64,000 nucleotides of DNA from Ophiobolus disseminans (Eukaryota > Ascomycota > Dothideomycetes > Pleosporales > Phaeosphaeriaceae), in assembly GCA_010093685.1 (NCBI GenBank), contig MU006252.1:88307-152306 (forward strand). Direction: 5' to 3'. Under the pieces are notes generated by a model. The model saw nothing but the letters and a program-made list of their open reading frames with translations, searched no databases and was not told the DNA's origin. Positions within the stretch are counted from its first letter, which is position 1. Each line of letters opens with the position of its first letter. Positions 17,901 to 29,916 of the stretch are shown here, piece by piece. Both the position numbers and the translations under genes were made by a program.

Positions 17901-17997
17901 GGGTAGAAACGTAGGGAACAGAAGCCAGGATCTGTTGTAGAGAGCTGCGCACAGACGCGTTCTTGGCCTTTGGAGTGGAGCCAGTTGCGTCCGTCAT
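14973..17997 (-). pseudogene. Uncharacterised protein gene with two in-frame stops
   Basis: I do not recognise the function. Four exons can be joined in phase (17659-17997, 16935-17578, 16459-16881, 14973-16410), giving 948 codons. The first part is acidic and polar. The middle carries a helical region (SSLRKWFVVQVEAMVNMEQ, YRPLVAFVGIWG). A cysteine cluster CTRQPACSTCVAINRFL follows, resembling a small zinc-binding module seen in some uncharacterised fungal proteins. The C-terminal tail is low-complexity Pro/Ser/Lys. Two stops interrupt the same frame: TAG at 16278-16280 and TAA at 15381-15383. The TAA might be removed by a 129-nt GTAAAG...CTCAG intron in the low-complexity part. I found no convincing intron for the TAG. 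The first junction (80-nt intron) is less certain, so two adjacent genes are possible. Confidence 0.5.
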
Positions 17998-18723
17998 AAG
18001 CAGGTCAATTCAAAACCAACTTTCACGACCCAATGGTAGGAGCATATAAAAATATGTAAATGTGGGTAGCAAGGCACACATGAACGATGCAGCGCCATGT
18101 AGCCGTCCAACGCGTTGTACGGCCAACGCACGCTAAGCTACGCTATGACCTTCAGCATCGCGCTATCACGTGCTGTGAAGATGACTCAGCGGCCGCGTGA
18201 CGCATCGCGTTAGTCTGTGCGCTTAGACTCAGGCTCCCGTGCCCGCCTCTCCACATCTCTACTCACCCACCTACACCTCGACTCACACCTCGCGATCCCT
18301 CCAACCCTCGCCACTCGTCAACCACTGTAACCTCACCCTCTTCGCCTACCCGCAGTCTGCCACAGTACACCATCCTTGCGAATTTCACAAGGCCTTTGAC
18401 GTGTAGTCGCACAGTGACACGGCTTTCGAGCTCTCTCTCTGGCCACTGCGAGTCATTGGGGTGATGCTCTTGCGGGCGCCGGTAGCGTGAAGACGGTGCG
18501 GCCAACGGTATTCCTCGCGCACCACGGTATCTCCGCCTCGCCGGCAGGCTCCATTTGTCGCACTTCGCTGGAACTTTCACGCCGACAGCTCGCTTCAGAG
18601 TCAGGGCTGCTCTCTGCACGCAACGCAGACAAAGCCCGGGCGGGTGGGCTTCTTTCGCAGTCGTCATCTGATCGCTGCAAAAGGGGATATTATTTGTGAG
18701 TAGTCTTGTAATTTGGAGAGAAG
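17998..18723. other. Divergent intergenic region
   Basis: 726 bp between two divergent uncharacterised genes. A C/T-rich stretch near 18240-18330 could be a promoter feature. No specific site is supported. Confidence 0.4.
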
Positions 18724-20228
18724 ATGACTACAGATGTTGGCAAACGTGGCATCCCTGCGATGGCCTATCCCGCAATATATACTTCGTCGCCGATGTCACT
18801 GTTCCTAGTAATCAAACACAATCATCGTTCTGCACAAGCTACACTCTGTCTGTCGTCTCCAGTCTTCCTCCAAGGCCTGGAAGACGCGCAGCCCTTCATA
18901 TTGCAGTATGACGCTAACAACCTCGTCCCTGGCACAATCTCCCTCGGGCCTACGGCCATCAACCTGCCGCAAACCTGCCTTACGGAGATAGCGCGCTCAA
19001 CTACCCCGCAAATATGCACACTGTCGCTCAGCCTAAGCAGCTGCTGCCCTGTGTGGTGCCCGTCCTCCGCATCTATAGAGCCCAAAGCCGGCTGCGAAGC
19101 CATGTTTCACCAGCTCGCGGCTCTGGCGAAAGCGACGAGGCTCTGCATCGTGTTTGACTACAACTATCTGCGCACCGAAAATCGCACCCTCATCCAGCAG
19201 TTGATTGCGCATCCAGAGCAGCTCTCTGGCTTTCCACTCAGGTACCGTCAGGGACAGTTCAGGTGCGCAGATGCGTCCATCTTCGAGGTTCCTGAAGGTG
19301 TCAATACAGACGTAGAGACTGATGCTGCGGTTAAAGATGAGCCGCCTCCTCCCTACGTCGAGGCGGGCAGTAAGCGTCCTAGAGATGGTGAGCTTCATGC
19401 ACCTTGCTGAATAGGTAAGTGACGACTAACGCACAATACGAAGTTCCGACCAGCCCATCGTCTTCCTCTTCGTCTCCGATTCGAAAACGCGTCCTGTTCT
19501 CACCCCCGGTTCCCTATCCCATCAGTCCGACTGAGAAGGACTCCACAGCGCCACCAAGCTTTCAACCTCCATGTTCGTCCCCGACCCTCACGCCGAACCT
19601 CCAAGATGCAGTGCATGCTGCGGTCTCCAAACTGCTCCCAAGCGTGCTAGAAGCGCTCTTACCGACTCTCTTCACCACACCATCGTCACCCTCATCGCCC
19701 ATGTCGAGCCAGACCTCGAACCCTTCGCCACCACCACCACCATCGCTCTCGGCACTCGGCACGATGCTGAGCGAGCATGCGGCGCGACGTCTTGAGCTGA
19801 AGATTGAGAATATCTGCGACAACATGCTGGCACACGCATCCTACCAGCGCGACACAGCGGATACTGAGTTCTTGGAGGCATTGGAGGATAAGAGACTGGA
19901 CCTCATCATGGCGAAAGAAGACTGTGTCGCTGAACTTGATCGCGTCGTTACTGATAAGCTTCACATGTTTCGGGAAGATTGTACGGCCGAGGAGCAAGAA
20001 GTCGGTGATCGCCTTGAGCAAACTGCAATTACAGTGTGTGATAATGGCAAGGAGAAGATGGACGCTCTGATCAGTACGGAGAGGGATTTCTTGAGACGGG
20101 AAAGGGGATGGTTGAATTGGGAGAGGAAGGTATTTGAGAGGGACAAAGGGGAGTTTGAGTCTGCCAAGGAGAATGCGAAGAGTGGAGGCCTGGAGCGAAG
20201 CGCGAGGGCCGGGAGTGCGCCAGCATGA
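18724..20228 (+). CDS. Uncharacterised protein with C-terminal coiled coil
   Basis: Function not recognised. Two exons (18724-19387 and 19444-20228; 56-nt intron) give about 482 aa. The N-terminal half is globular, with SLSSCCPVWCP and a motif-like segment TRLCIVFDYNYLRTENRT. The second exon begins with a Pro/Ser-rich disordered stretch, including SPIRKRVLFSPPVPYP. The last 150 residues are strongly charged helical sequence (DKRLDLIMAKEDCVAELDRV, WLNWERKVFERDKGEFESAK) likely to form a coiled coil. The start codon is the first in-frame ATG after a promoter-like region, but an upstream exon cannot be excluded. There is no signal peptide and no membrane segment. Confidence 0.65.
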
Positions 20229-20453
20229 GTTACATACTCATCTTGCTCTTGCGATCTATGGCTGTCAACTCACGTATCTCACGACATTGACGAAGCGATT
20301 TGGATAACGATCTCGCGACCATCCGAGCATGCAGCTCAGGTAGCATTTACGAGCTTGCTCCTCATAAAATACAAGAGCCAGCAACCACCATCTTCGCTTC
20401 CTCATCCCCTCCCTAGTGCATACACACCTAATTGTCTCCTCCCACTGATGCCC
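20229..20453. other. Short convergent intergenic region
   Basis: 225 bp between the coiled-coil gene and the 3' end of the DUF3433 locus. I see nothing specific in it. Confidence 0.4.
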
Positions 20454-23400
20454 TCAAACTCCCAACTTGAATTTCATATCCTTTTTCCCCTCCAAATTCC
20501 CTCCCCGCACCAACCCCATCAACCCCGAATCGTACACCAAAGCCAGCACGTTCGCGGGATAGCTCACATCAAGCGGCATCCTGCGCGCCTTGCTGGGCCA
20601 CGCGCATGGGATCGATATTGCGAAGATACACAGAGCAACAAAGCCAGCCAAGAGAGGAATGCGATGCAATCGCGCTACCTGAACGTCGTGATGCGCAGCT
20701 ACTGTTGCAGCGGTGTTGGTGGTAGGAACGAGCAGTGCTGTGGAAGGTGTATGGGTGATTGCGGCAGAAACGCTGGATTGGTCAATTGATTGATTCAATG
20801 GCCGCTACGAGCGCGGAGAAAGTGTGCGACACGCTTGTGGTCAGGGTGTTGAGGTCGAACAGACCGTCCGTGGAGGATGTTAGCTTGAGTGCTGCGATGG
20901 AGGATACGGGGTCGAGGTATGTGGTGTAAGATATGACTTGCAAGTCGCCGGCTAGTGTGGTGTTGATGAGCTGCGAGACGTATGTTTCAAATATCTTTCC
21001 TGCGTTGTTCCAGTGGTCGTGAGGCAATATTTCGTGCGTAATTGGGGCGCCGGGGATGCTCAGGAGGGGCAGGGTTGGGTCGGAGGTTGTTTTCACGTTA
21101 ACGAGCATTGTGTCCATGGAGAAAGAGGGCGTGCAGAAAAGGGATACTGTCTTCTTAGAAGCAGAGTCGGAGAAGGTATCGTCTTGTGTGGATATCGGAC
21201 CTGAGAATCCCAAGATCCACCAGCGTCCTGGGCCGGATCCTTTTCGCGGGCAATTTTTGTCGTCAAGATACTTCCAGGCCATGCACTGACCATTTTCGAT
21301 GGTGCCGCTGCTAGAATCCGTATCGGGTTCGACGTGTGGAAGCTGACATGCCGGAGCCCACGTTGCACCCGCACAGTCGCCATCCCTGAGCGTCGCCAGC
21401 CACCCGGAGCCTCGCGACTGCTTCTTAGTTTCGACACTAGCGGAAGTACAGTTCAGCGTCGCATACAATCCCGGCAGAGTGAGTGAAGAGGTATGATTGG
21501 CATCCAGCCGGACGCTCGGAAACACATACGACCTACTCTGCAACCCCGGAATCTGCGGATACCCGTACACAGCTCGCGAAAACGCCATGGCCGTCACCTT
21601 GTGCACAAATTCTGCGGTGGACTTATCTAGGAATGTGGTTTTCCTCCACTCTTGCAAGACGTGGCGCGCTTCTCCTTCGCCTGTAGGCTCCACGTGCAGT
21701 TCGAAAATACCGGCCCAGAGCAGGGTGCCCACTCACATGATGAGTGATATTAGAGTCACGTAACCAAGCTTCCAATGCCGCTTGCGGAGTGCGCGGTACG
21801 GCACGGTGAGGTTCCAGTCGTGCATGTAGTCGAGCAAGGCTGTGTCGCTGCCAATGCCGCCTTTGTCCAACTCTTTATATGGCTGTGTGCGGCGGACATA
21901 ATTGTCGACATTGGCCCACCAGAGACTGATGATTGTCATGGCTAGTGCGGGCAGGGATGTAAAGAGCACCTTGTGAACCTGGGTGAGAATTCCCTTGGTT
22001 GAGAGTGAGAATGAACTGTTGTCGCTTGGCTGATGCCATATGATGAATTCGGTTTTCTTGGATAGAATGAGGAACCACAGCGTTACAAAGATAAGAGCTA
22101 CTGTGGCCAGTAGCACAACGGTGCCCACCGCTGCTATTTTCCAAATGCCGCCGTAGCGAAGTTTCGCAATCGCTTTGGAGTCTGTTGGTAGACTAGGGGT
22201 AGGCTCTACAGCGATTGCAGATTGCTCTTCGTCATGCTCTATAGGTTTGGCAACGGCGGGCCCAGTCTCTCCAGGCCACTTCCGAAGAAGTAGTGTAGTC
22301 TTTCCAATCACTTCACGTTGTTTTTCCTCAGCCTTATCCGATGGTAGAGCGTCAATTCCCTCTACCAGCTTCCTGGTCTCGGTGTCTCGAAACACAACAG
22401 CGAGACCAGCAATAGAAGAAGCAGGGTGCTTCAAGCCGGTGGGGCGTCCTTGCCCTCGCCTTCCGATACCTAAAGTGAGCGATCAATCCGTAGCAAGTAG
22501 ACCAATGACAAAAGCATACAGCACGATTGTATACAGCAGCGCAAAATTTGTAAGAATCCAAGCTGCTTTAGTAGTTATTATGTCTGCGGATGTCATGTCC
22601 CATCGCTCTTCGGGAATGTATATGGCAGCAGATGCATCCGAAGCAGCCACCAAAAATGACCAGATATCGCTTGCCATGATGTACATCCCACAGGCTCTGT
22701 CGTTAATCCATGTTCTGGAAAAGGTGGGAGAGTCCGCGCATAGGTATGCACCTGAAGACACTTGTGGGAGGTAGTCTTTGAAAGTATTATTTTGCTGCGA
22801 CCCCCAGAACGTCTTTTGTTCGTACGGCGATGAGATCTCGTAAAGAAGTGAACTGTTAACGATACTGCTTTGTACCGGCGTACTGAAGCTGCGTGCACGA
22901 CCTTTCGCATCCCAGGGAGGAACGGTCACATTGATCTTTTTGACAGTGGGTATATCTTCCATGTCCGGCACGGTTTGTCCCGTTGCTCGAACGGTATAGT
23001 AGGTGCCGTTGAGAAGAGACCAGTAGTTGGCGCGGCAGCTAATAGCACCCCAGGTTGATTTGGATCCGCCTTCAATTTTGTAGTTTTTGCTTGCTTGTAT
23101 CGCGAGCGGGCCAGTGACCAGCACAAATGTATTTTCTGAGCATGCCTTATCCCAAAGCGCAAACAACCCATCAGAAGAGATGGGGTTGAGCGTTGACATG
23201 GGATTGGCGCTGGAAAGTGAGCTCCAGGACCACTTTCGACCACAACCACTCGGATCTTTCACTTCTAACTGCACCCCCGTTGCGGAACGATTGTTGCCGT
23301 TCAGTTGTACCGATTCGGCCGAAATGACGAGATCGTTCACTTGATCACAGTTCAAGGTCGACCATATAGTGGACGTTATACTTTTCCACTGAACATCGCT

Positions 23401-24468
23401 ATCAGATGTTGGTGTGTTCTTGAATGCTGGCCGAAAGGGCATGACTGCCTGCCACTTGGCGTCGGTGAGATTGTCTGTTTCCGCGGTGGCCACCCTCTTG
23501 AACTCTGACACCTTTTGCCCATTGTAGACAGCGTCTATCGTTGTTTGCGGAACCTCACTCCGGGACGCTGAGCCAAACAGTTCTATAATACCAAGTACTT
23601 TGAAGCTGGTTGTCTCCGTGCTCGGAGCTTGTGCGTCTCGTGTGAATAAGCCCGTCTGCTAGGGAACTAGCACGAGTGCGCACCACAGGCTAGCCAGCTT
23701 GAAGTATTTCCTGAACTTAGACGGAAGGAAGAGTCGGATTGGGTTTATAGAAGGACACAGCGAGAGCCAGATTGTTTTCCAGTGTGGGTTGGTGAGTCGG
23801 GCGCCGTATTGATGTCGAATGTGCTTGTGCGGGGCTGAGGAAAGAGCGATGAAGGGTTGCAGCAGCGCCCTGTCGTCTGCAAGACGCTCGACCATAATGG
23901 CAACAATCAGGGCAAAAAAAACTGGGCCGACCCGGGACACAACATCGACGCCATCACTGCTTTTGGCAATGAACTTGTAACTTCTTTCATACGCATACAT
24001 GGCTCCGTAGATGGCCCAGAATATTAGAGTGGTTAGTGAAATCCATAAGCAGCCTTTGCGAACCCAATACGGTCGCCAGTTGTCATTGTTTCCTTGGTTT
24101 TGTACATCATCTTCGTGTGAATACTGAACTTGCAGCACAGTGTAGACATTGCTGATACCTTGGCCCTTGTCGTCATAGGAAGGGGGTGGAGCTGAGAAAT
24201 TCGAGACAGGTCTGATTCCGGTATCATACTCGACCACAGGCGGTTGTGGGGGCTGGGAAGGCCATGTCTGGTGTGTTTGAGGATGTGAAGGTGGAAACGG
24301 TGGAACTGTCGTCAAACTTCAATTATAACCCGTTCCTGAGATACCTATAACTATGCGTTCAGAAGACTTACTGGAATGCGGAGTATAGTTTTCACTAACC
24401 GGTCGTCTTGTCACCTGCTGATAAGAGAAGCGACTATCTGGGAACGGAGGTCCACCTTGCGAGTACAT
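20454..24468 (-). pseudogene. DUF3433 multi-pass membrane protein gene, multiply disrupted
   Basis: The locus encodes a large fungal membrane protein of the DUF3433 type: a Pro-rich N-terminus, repeated hydrophobic segments (CLWISLTTLIFWAIYGAMY, AIVGTVV-type helices near 22080-22140) and large Trp/Cys/Asn-rich lumenal loops with N-glycosylation sites. Exon 1 is 24372-24468 (MYSQGGPPFPDSRF), joined by a 66-nt intron to 24305. From there one frame runs to 20782, interrupted by three stops: TAG 23659-23661, TGA 22483-22485 and TGA 21733-21735. At 20782-20800 the frame closes at a tandem TCAA repeat. The expected last helix and tail (IPLLAGFVALCIFAISI, SYPANVLALVYDS) continue in another frame down to 20454. 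I found no credible introns around the stops. It is either a pseudogene or several misread exons, and I favour the former. Confidence 0.65.
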
Positions 24469-25751
24469 GTCAATCAAAAATGAGGCGGAACAGCGCTCGG
24501 AACGGTGAAAACTTCAAAAACTCCAAGAGAAACGCCTGGCAGTAGGCGGATGTATGTTCAGAAGATAGATACGTGAACTGTACACACAGAACCTCTTCTC
24601 ATGCAAGCTTATTTAGCAGCAAGGCCGGGAAACTGTACTTGCTACCCCGCTGGAAAGTCTTCCTCCCGTGAGCAGCCTACTTCGGTGCTTGTGTTGGATC
24701 CATGTTGGTCAAAGCACGCAATACGCCTTCCTGTTACGTTTCGTCTCTACTCACGGATACCGCACTGTTCACCGCCCACCGAAGAGAAATCGCCGGATAT
24801 TGCATCATGGGACGTGCTCGAAGTGAAGTGATGTGCTGTACGCAACGGAAAGCCAGCTCTAAAACTGTTCAGCAGCTGGATAGTGCATACGAACAGGAAG
24901 AAAAGTTGTGGCGGCCAGAAACAGGGCTGAAGATTGGCTGCATGCTGGGTTCATAATCTTACCCTGGTACTTAGCGGTCTGAACCACCTTCCATAATGTG
25001 TTCGCTTGCCTCACTGGAGTGTGTGAATAAATGAAAACAACCTTGGAACCAACGGGTCAAAGGACAACTTTGATTAAGCACCCGTCAACCACGCGTCTCT
25101 ATCCTATCCGACTTTTTCTGTACTGATAGCGCATGCAAGACCTGTCACCGTTCAGCTGGGGTATGTTGCTTGTCAGCCTAGCACCTTAGTTCACATGGTA
25201 CACTGTGGACTGCATCTCCACGTGACTCCTAGTCACTGGCTTACTCATCATGTTGTGTATATAATCGCTCTATGTAGCTCTCTCAATACAACAACCTTCT
25301 TCTCACTTTTGTCCTGTCTCCTACATCCGACATTGCTCTCTATACGAAGGGGCTGCATGATGCGGAGGCCAAGAAACGCCGGATCTGGCGACAAGAAGCG
25401 ACAGCAGGGTGTTTATACCTTCAGCCTGATGATTTCCGGTCAAGAGCTTGGATCACCAATAACACTACGTTGGAAGACATTAGTGTATTCTGGAGGCAGA
25501 TAAACAATGTTTGTCATCCCCATGATAAGGATCACAACCAGCCAGGGATCTAGTCGTCGTGCTTGTGAAGGATGTGCCTGAAGACAAAAGCCTTCTCTGG
25601 AATAGCTAGTTACCTCTGATCAATGACTCTAAGTAGAATCTATTTCCAAGTATGTCTTCGCAAGCCTGACAAATGTAAAATATCAGAGATCGCCATATTG
25701 GGGTACTAATAGTGACCATTAGACAGTGAGCCCCAGGCGCCACAACGAGTA
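24469..25751. other. Intergenic region between DUF3433 locus and PMS1
   Basis: 1.28 kb between the 5' side of the DUF3433 locus and the 3' end of PMS1. Short open frames at 24601-24956 and 25195-25503 lack conserved features. I see no repeats or RNA genes. Confidence 0.4.
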
Positions 25752-28700
25752 TCACGGTCTCTTCGCCCTCAAGAACTCCGCCCAGTCAGCCTTCTCGCCG
25801 GGGTTATCCACGCCAATGACCCCATCTCCCTCGTTCCAGCCATCCCACCTCTCCAGCCCGAAAAGATGTCTCATAGTGGGCCGTCCGTGCGGACAACTCC
25901 ACGGCTTATCCATGCTACCCATGTGTCTCACAATCTCGCGCATACGCGCGGTCTTCAGCGTCTTGCCAATCATGACAGAGCTTCTGCATGCGCGGCTAGC
26001 GAGTAGTTTCCTGACCTTGCTAGGGCGGGGAATATGTGGTGATGTGGAAGTAGATGACGACGGAGGATTATCGAAGATAAGAGCTAGAAGTTCTTCGAGG
26101 TCGGTAGGGGTGAAGGTGACGTCTTTGGACATGGGGAGGGAGGTCAACTTTGCTCGGTGTCCGGAGTCGAGATTGCCTGAGGTGTTCATCTCGACAATGA
26201 AACCGTTTGATGTCAAAGCGTGCTCGTTTGCGAGGATGAGCTCTTCTTCGACTGCTGTCAATTCGAGAGGATGTGGGTGAACGAGGCGCTGGGACACCAG
26301 TGTCGTACTAGCGGACAAGCGCTCAAAGTTGTATTTCTCGTCGCTTGCGTGCTGGTCAATTATGAAGAGATCAGACGTGGGTGACGTCGTAGTCGGAGGG
26401 CGAACAGCGATAATGAAGCCAAGGTTGAACTGTCCAATGATACGCATCTTACTAAAGTCGTGCTTCGTCACCGTGAGGCTAAGACGTTCTTCTGGATCCT
26501 CTTTGTTGAGTCGTGTGCTAGTAGGTATATCAATCTTGTCCAGGTCAGCGCTCGATGCATCTAGTAGGGATTGAAGTTTCTGAAGATGTTGCGCTATTGA
26601 GTTGGCGTCTATTTCGATGACCCGCTCAATATTGATAGTTTGGTACCTGCTCAGGGACACCTTAAAGAGTTTGCTTGCGCGCTTGAGATTCGCTTCAGTC
26701 GGGCGAGTCGCAGCTTCTTCTGCTTCAGCAATCATCTTTGCAATCTTTGCTTCCTCTTTGACTTTCTTCTCTTCTTCATCAATGTATTCGTTATCTGAGT
26801 CCTCGACAATAGCTTCCGTTTCGGCTTCAACGATTGGCAAATCATCGTCGTGAACACGCCCTTCACCTGCCACATGCCGAGATGGCGGAGGCGCGCTTGA
26901 TGAGATCGTCATATCGTCTGTGCGAGGCTCTTCGAATACTTGAGAGTTTGTTCGCTTCTTAGCGGACGGTGAGCGCGCCGGTGTATCAGGCATAGTACTG
27001 TCTTGGTCATCTTCTGCTTCGTCGTCGGTGCTTTCAGCTTGTGTCCCAGGGGCCGCGAACCCACGCAGGCTCTTCATGAACAAAGGCTGCTTTGGGCTCT
27101 GATCAAGTGGCTTTCCACTTAGTGAAAACTTTGGTGTGTGTATTCTGGCGCGCCTCGCCGACCTAGAATGGCTACCGCCTCCAATTGTTGAGACTGTAGT
27201 TGTGTCGCCGATTGTAATTGTGGCCTGCTGGGCTGGGGTTCGCATGGGTCGCATACGGTCGAATGCATTCTGGATCGTGTTTTGAGAAAGTGACTTTTGT
27301 GGTGTTTGCTTGATTGACGGAACTGGATCCTCGTCCTCTTCTGCTGTCGGAGCCGCGAAACCAGGTAATCTTGAAGATCGCTCGTGTTCTTCTTCTTGTT
27401 GAGCATGCTGAGGTGCCATTCGCGCATTGAAGTCTTGTATAGCTTTCGACGGCTGTGATAAGCGAATTGGTACTGGTGATCCGATCTGCTCCGGTTCGAA
27501 GAGAGGTGATCGAGACCTCCTAGGTGGTGGACTGACGCTACGTCCTTCTTCCCCTTGGGCAGATATGCTCTGCTTCCGTTCATTGGGGTGAAACACCCTC
27601 TCCTCTGTTGTTTTATCGTTTTCTGGTAAGCTGTTGCGTCGTCGCCTCACATTGGGGCGCGCGTGTCTGTCTTCAGCATCCCTCTCGGCAAATATCTCGA
27701 TAAGGCTAGCTTTGACAAAGCCGGGCATATTACCAGTATCAGGTATATCTGTAGGAGACGGAAGATGCGCGCTGCGGGTGTGCACTTTTTGGACAACCGC
27801 CGGGACCTCGACCTCACTGCGATCGTCTATCAACAGTGATTCCGTACTGTCCCTTGGAACCAGGGTAGGCGTCTTGAAAGCGGATATTACCGACTTCTTC
27901 CCAGGGTGCTGAGCTTGCGGTATGGTTTGGTCGTGTCCCTCAAATAGTTCCAGCAGTGCCTCCTTAAGATTCTCCAACAAGGCCGTCTGATCATGTAACA
28001 TGATCGACCGCTTGTCCGGACTGACATTGACGTCGTAAGCATTCGTGTCAAGCTGTATATCAGCAAAGATGAACGGGGACTGCGTGATGTTGTAAGACTT
28101 GTAGACTTCGTTGATCGCCTTTGCAACTTGAGGTAGATTGCACGGGCGAGAGTTGACGAAGAACATCTGCCGATCTGGAGTTTGGCGACCCTCTCCAACG
28201 ACTGGTCGCGATATGTGGCCGACTATTTTGACCTTAGCTGAGCCTGGATCCTCCTGTGTGCTCCAGTTTTGTGCGCTCCGTGTAGCGCCTGATTTGTTCG
28301 AAGGGTCCATTTCGAACTCGAGGTTGAGGGGGATGAGAGCTGTAATCGTCTTTGCGCCGTACACGTTGGAGATGTTGTCTCTCGTGCTGGAGTTTGCGTT
28401 GGTCGAGAAAGCTACTATCTTCTTCCTGCAAGGTGTCAGACATGGTAGGCCGGTAGTACTTAGATTCCCACTCACCCCTTCGGCACCAGATTGCTGACAG
28501 TGAACTTGACACCCACACTGATGCATGCATACGCATTCAGCAGCTGCAACACCTTGTTGTATTCACGCTTGATGTTCTTCTCCAGCTCCTTTCGCCGGAC
28601 GGGCAGGTTGTGGAACAGCTTCTCCACCACGACGGTTGTGCCCTGCTTGGCGGCTACGACAGAAGTGGCCTTCAGCTTCCCCGACTGCTCAAATTCGAGC

Positions 28701-29128
28701 TTTGTGCCTCGTGGTCCGTCGGCTGGGCGGGCAGTCACGATATGGAAGTTGGAGAGGGCACATAGCGAGGACAGAGCCTCACCGCGGAAGCCGAAGGTCT
28801 GCAGCGAGGAGAGGTCATCGTACGAGGTGAGCTTCGAGGTATAGTGTTTAAGGGCTGTTGTCTCATAATCTTCGGGCGAGATGCCGCCCCCGTTATCCTG
28901 GACTTCGATGGCGTCGAGGCCATTGTTCCTAAAGCGGACCTCTACATCGCACGTCAGTCGTGTTGATGGAAGGCTTGATATGCGGGGCGAAAGCATACCG
29001 ACCGAGGTGGCGCCTGCATCGATGCTGTTTTCCACGAGCTCCTTGCACACAGACTGCAAGTCGACAATGACCTGCCCTGACTGTATTTGGTGCACGGAAC
29101 GGCCCTCTATGGGCTTGATCGTGGCCAT
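25752..29128 (-). CDS. PMS1: DNA mismatch repair protein Pms1 (MutL homologue, PMS2-type)
   Basis: A MutL-family ATPase and endonuclease subunit that pairs with Mlh1 in mismatch repair. Three exons (28999-29128, 28476-28941, 25752-28425) give about 1089 aa. The GHKL ATPase motifs are intact: ELVENSIDAGAT around residue 34, DNGGGI at 59-64 and GFRGEAL at 94-100. The middle is a long disordered linker. The C-terminal endonuclease motif DQHASDEKYNFE (DQHAx2Ex4E) sits near residue 885, with the metal-site segments ACRSS and the terminal CPHGRPT. This identifies it as the nuclease-proficient Pms1/PMS2 type rather than Mlh1. The start codon lies only about 76 bp from the edge of a transposon nest, so its promoter has been altered. 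The coding sequence itself shows no break. Confidence 0.96.
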
Positions 29129-29191
29129 GTCAACCCCTGCTCATGTTGGAGTGATGCGGGCGTGACTTCGCGTTGACGCGACCGAAACTCA

Positions 29192-29197
29192 ACGCGT
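29192..29197. promoter_or_regulatory. MCB (ACGCGT) in the residual PMS1 promoter
   Basis: ACGCGT 64 bp upstream of the PMS1 ATG and just 7 bp from the transposon boundary, with a GACGCGAC string next to it. It fits G1/S-regulated expression of mismatch-repair genes. The assignment is by motif only. Confidence 0.45.
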
Positions 29198-29205
29198 CTC
29201 TCATA

Positions 29206-29280
29206 CGTAAAAATAACCGGGAAATACGTTAAGCCGGCCCGAGCGCGATCCCCCACACGAACGCGCAGAACAACACCATC
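29206..29280 (+). repeat. Left terminal inverted repeat of the older element
   Basis: Imperfect inverted copy of 32100-32175. It starts CGTAAAAATAACCGGGAAAT next to a TA dinucleotide. The inner limit is approximate because the arms have diverged. Confidence 0.65.
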
Positions 29281-29798
29281 CCAACTTACGCATTTTTACA
29301 CGTATTTTACTCCAAAACGCGTGTTCTCTATCTCCTGCACGATGCCAAAAGAGCTAAAACAAGGATGTTGGTGTTGCTTCAATACGCCTCCACCTGTAGT
29401 AGCTTCAGATAACACGGCGCAGCTTGCAACACCTCAACGCTCTGCAGTATTTGCAGTGCTCTACTTCTGCCAAAAGAAGAGGATTTACTGCTCCTTAGAG
29501 GATATACAAGGTCTTTAATATATTAACATCAACGTCTTCACACGTTCTGCAATCAGGCCGGCCACAACGTCTGCAGAACTCAGATCAACCTGAAACTTGC
29601 GGTTGGCCAAAAGAGTTTAGTGCACAGGACGCAGAAGCAATTGTCTCTCTTCTTGATAAGCTTCCTTTTGAGAGTAAGGATCTGCTGTGGCAAGATCTTT
29701 CTGTTGAGGCAGGTGTCCTTAAGGATATTACAAGAGAAGGAGCTAACAAGATCAATGTATGCAGCAAGAAAACAATCCAAAGGCATGTAACAGATGTA

Positions 29799-29860
29799 CA
29801 GGTGGTAGCAAGAACGGATTGCTCTCCACTTTTTTGCACGGGCCATCGAAGCACATCGAA
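29799..29860 (+). repeat. Left 62-bp TIR of the nested Tc1 element
   Basis: By direct comparison, an exact reverse complement of 31013-31074. The match ends abruptly on the inner side after CACATCGAA. Confidence 0.95.
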
Positions 29861-29916
29861 GATTCTTTACTCCAATAGAAATCTGTATATATTTCTTCAA
29901 CGCGTGATGACTGTAC

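Noticed and set aside
14973..24468. Strong RIP (repeat-induced point mutation) block
   Set aside because: The broken genes keep ordinary base composition and long intact stretches; only some of the nonsense changes fit CpA to TpA.
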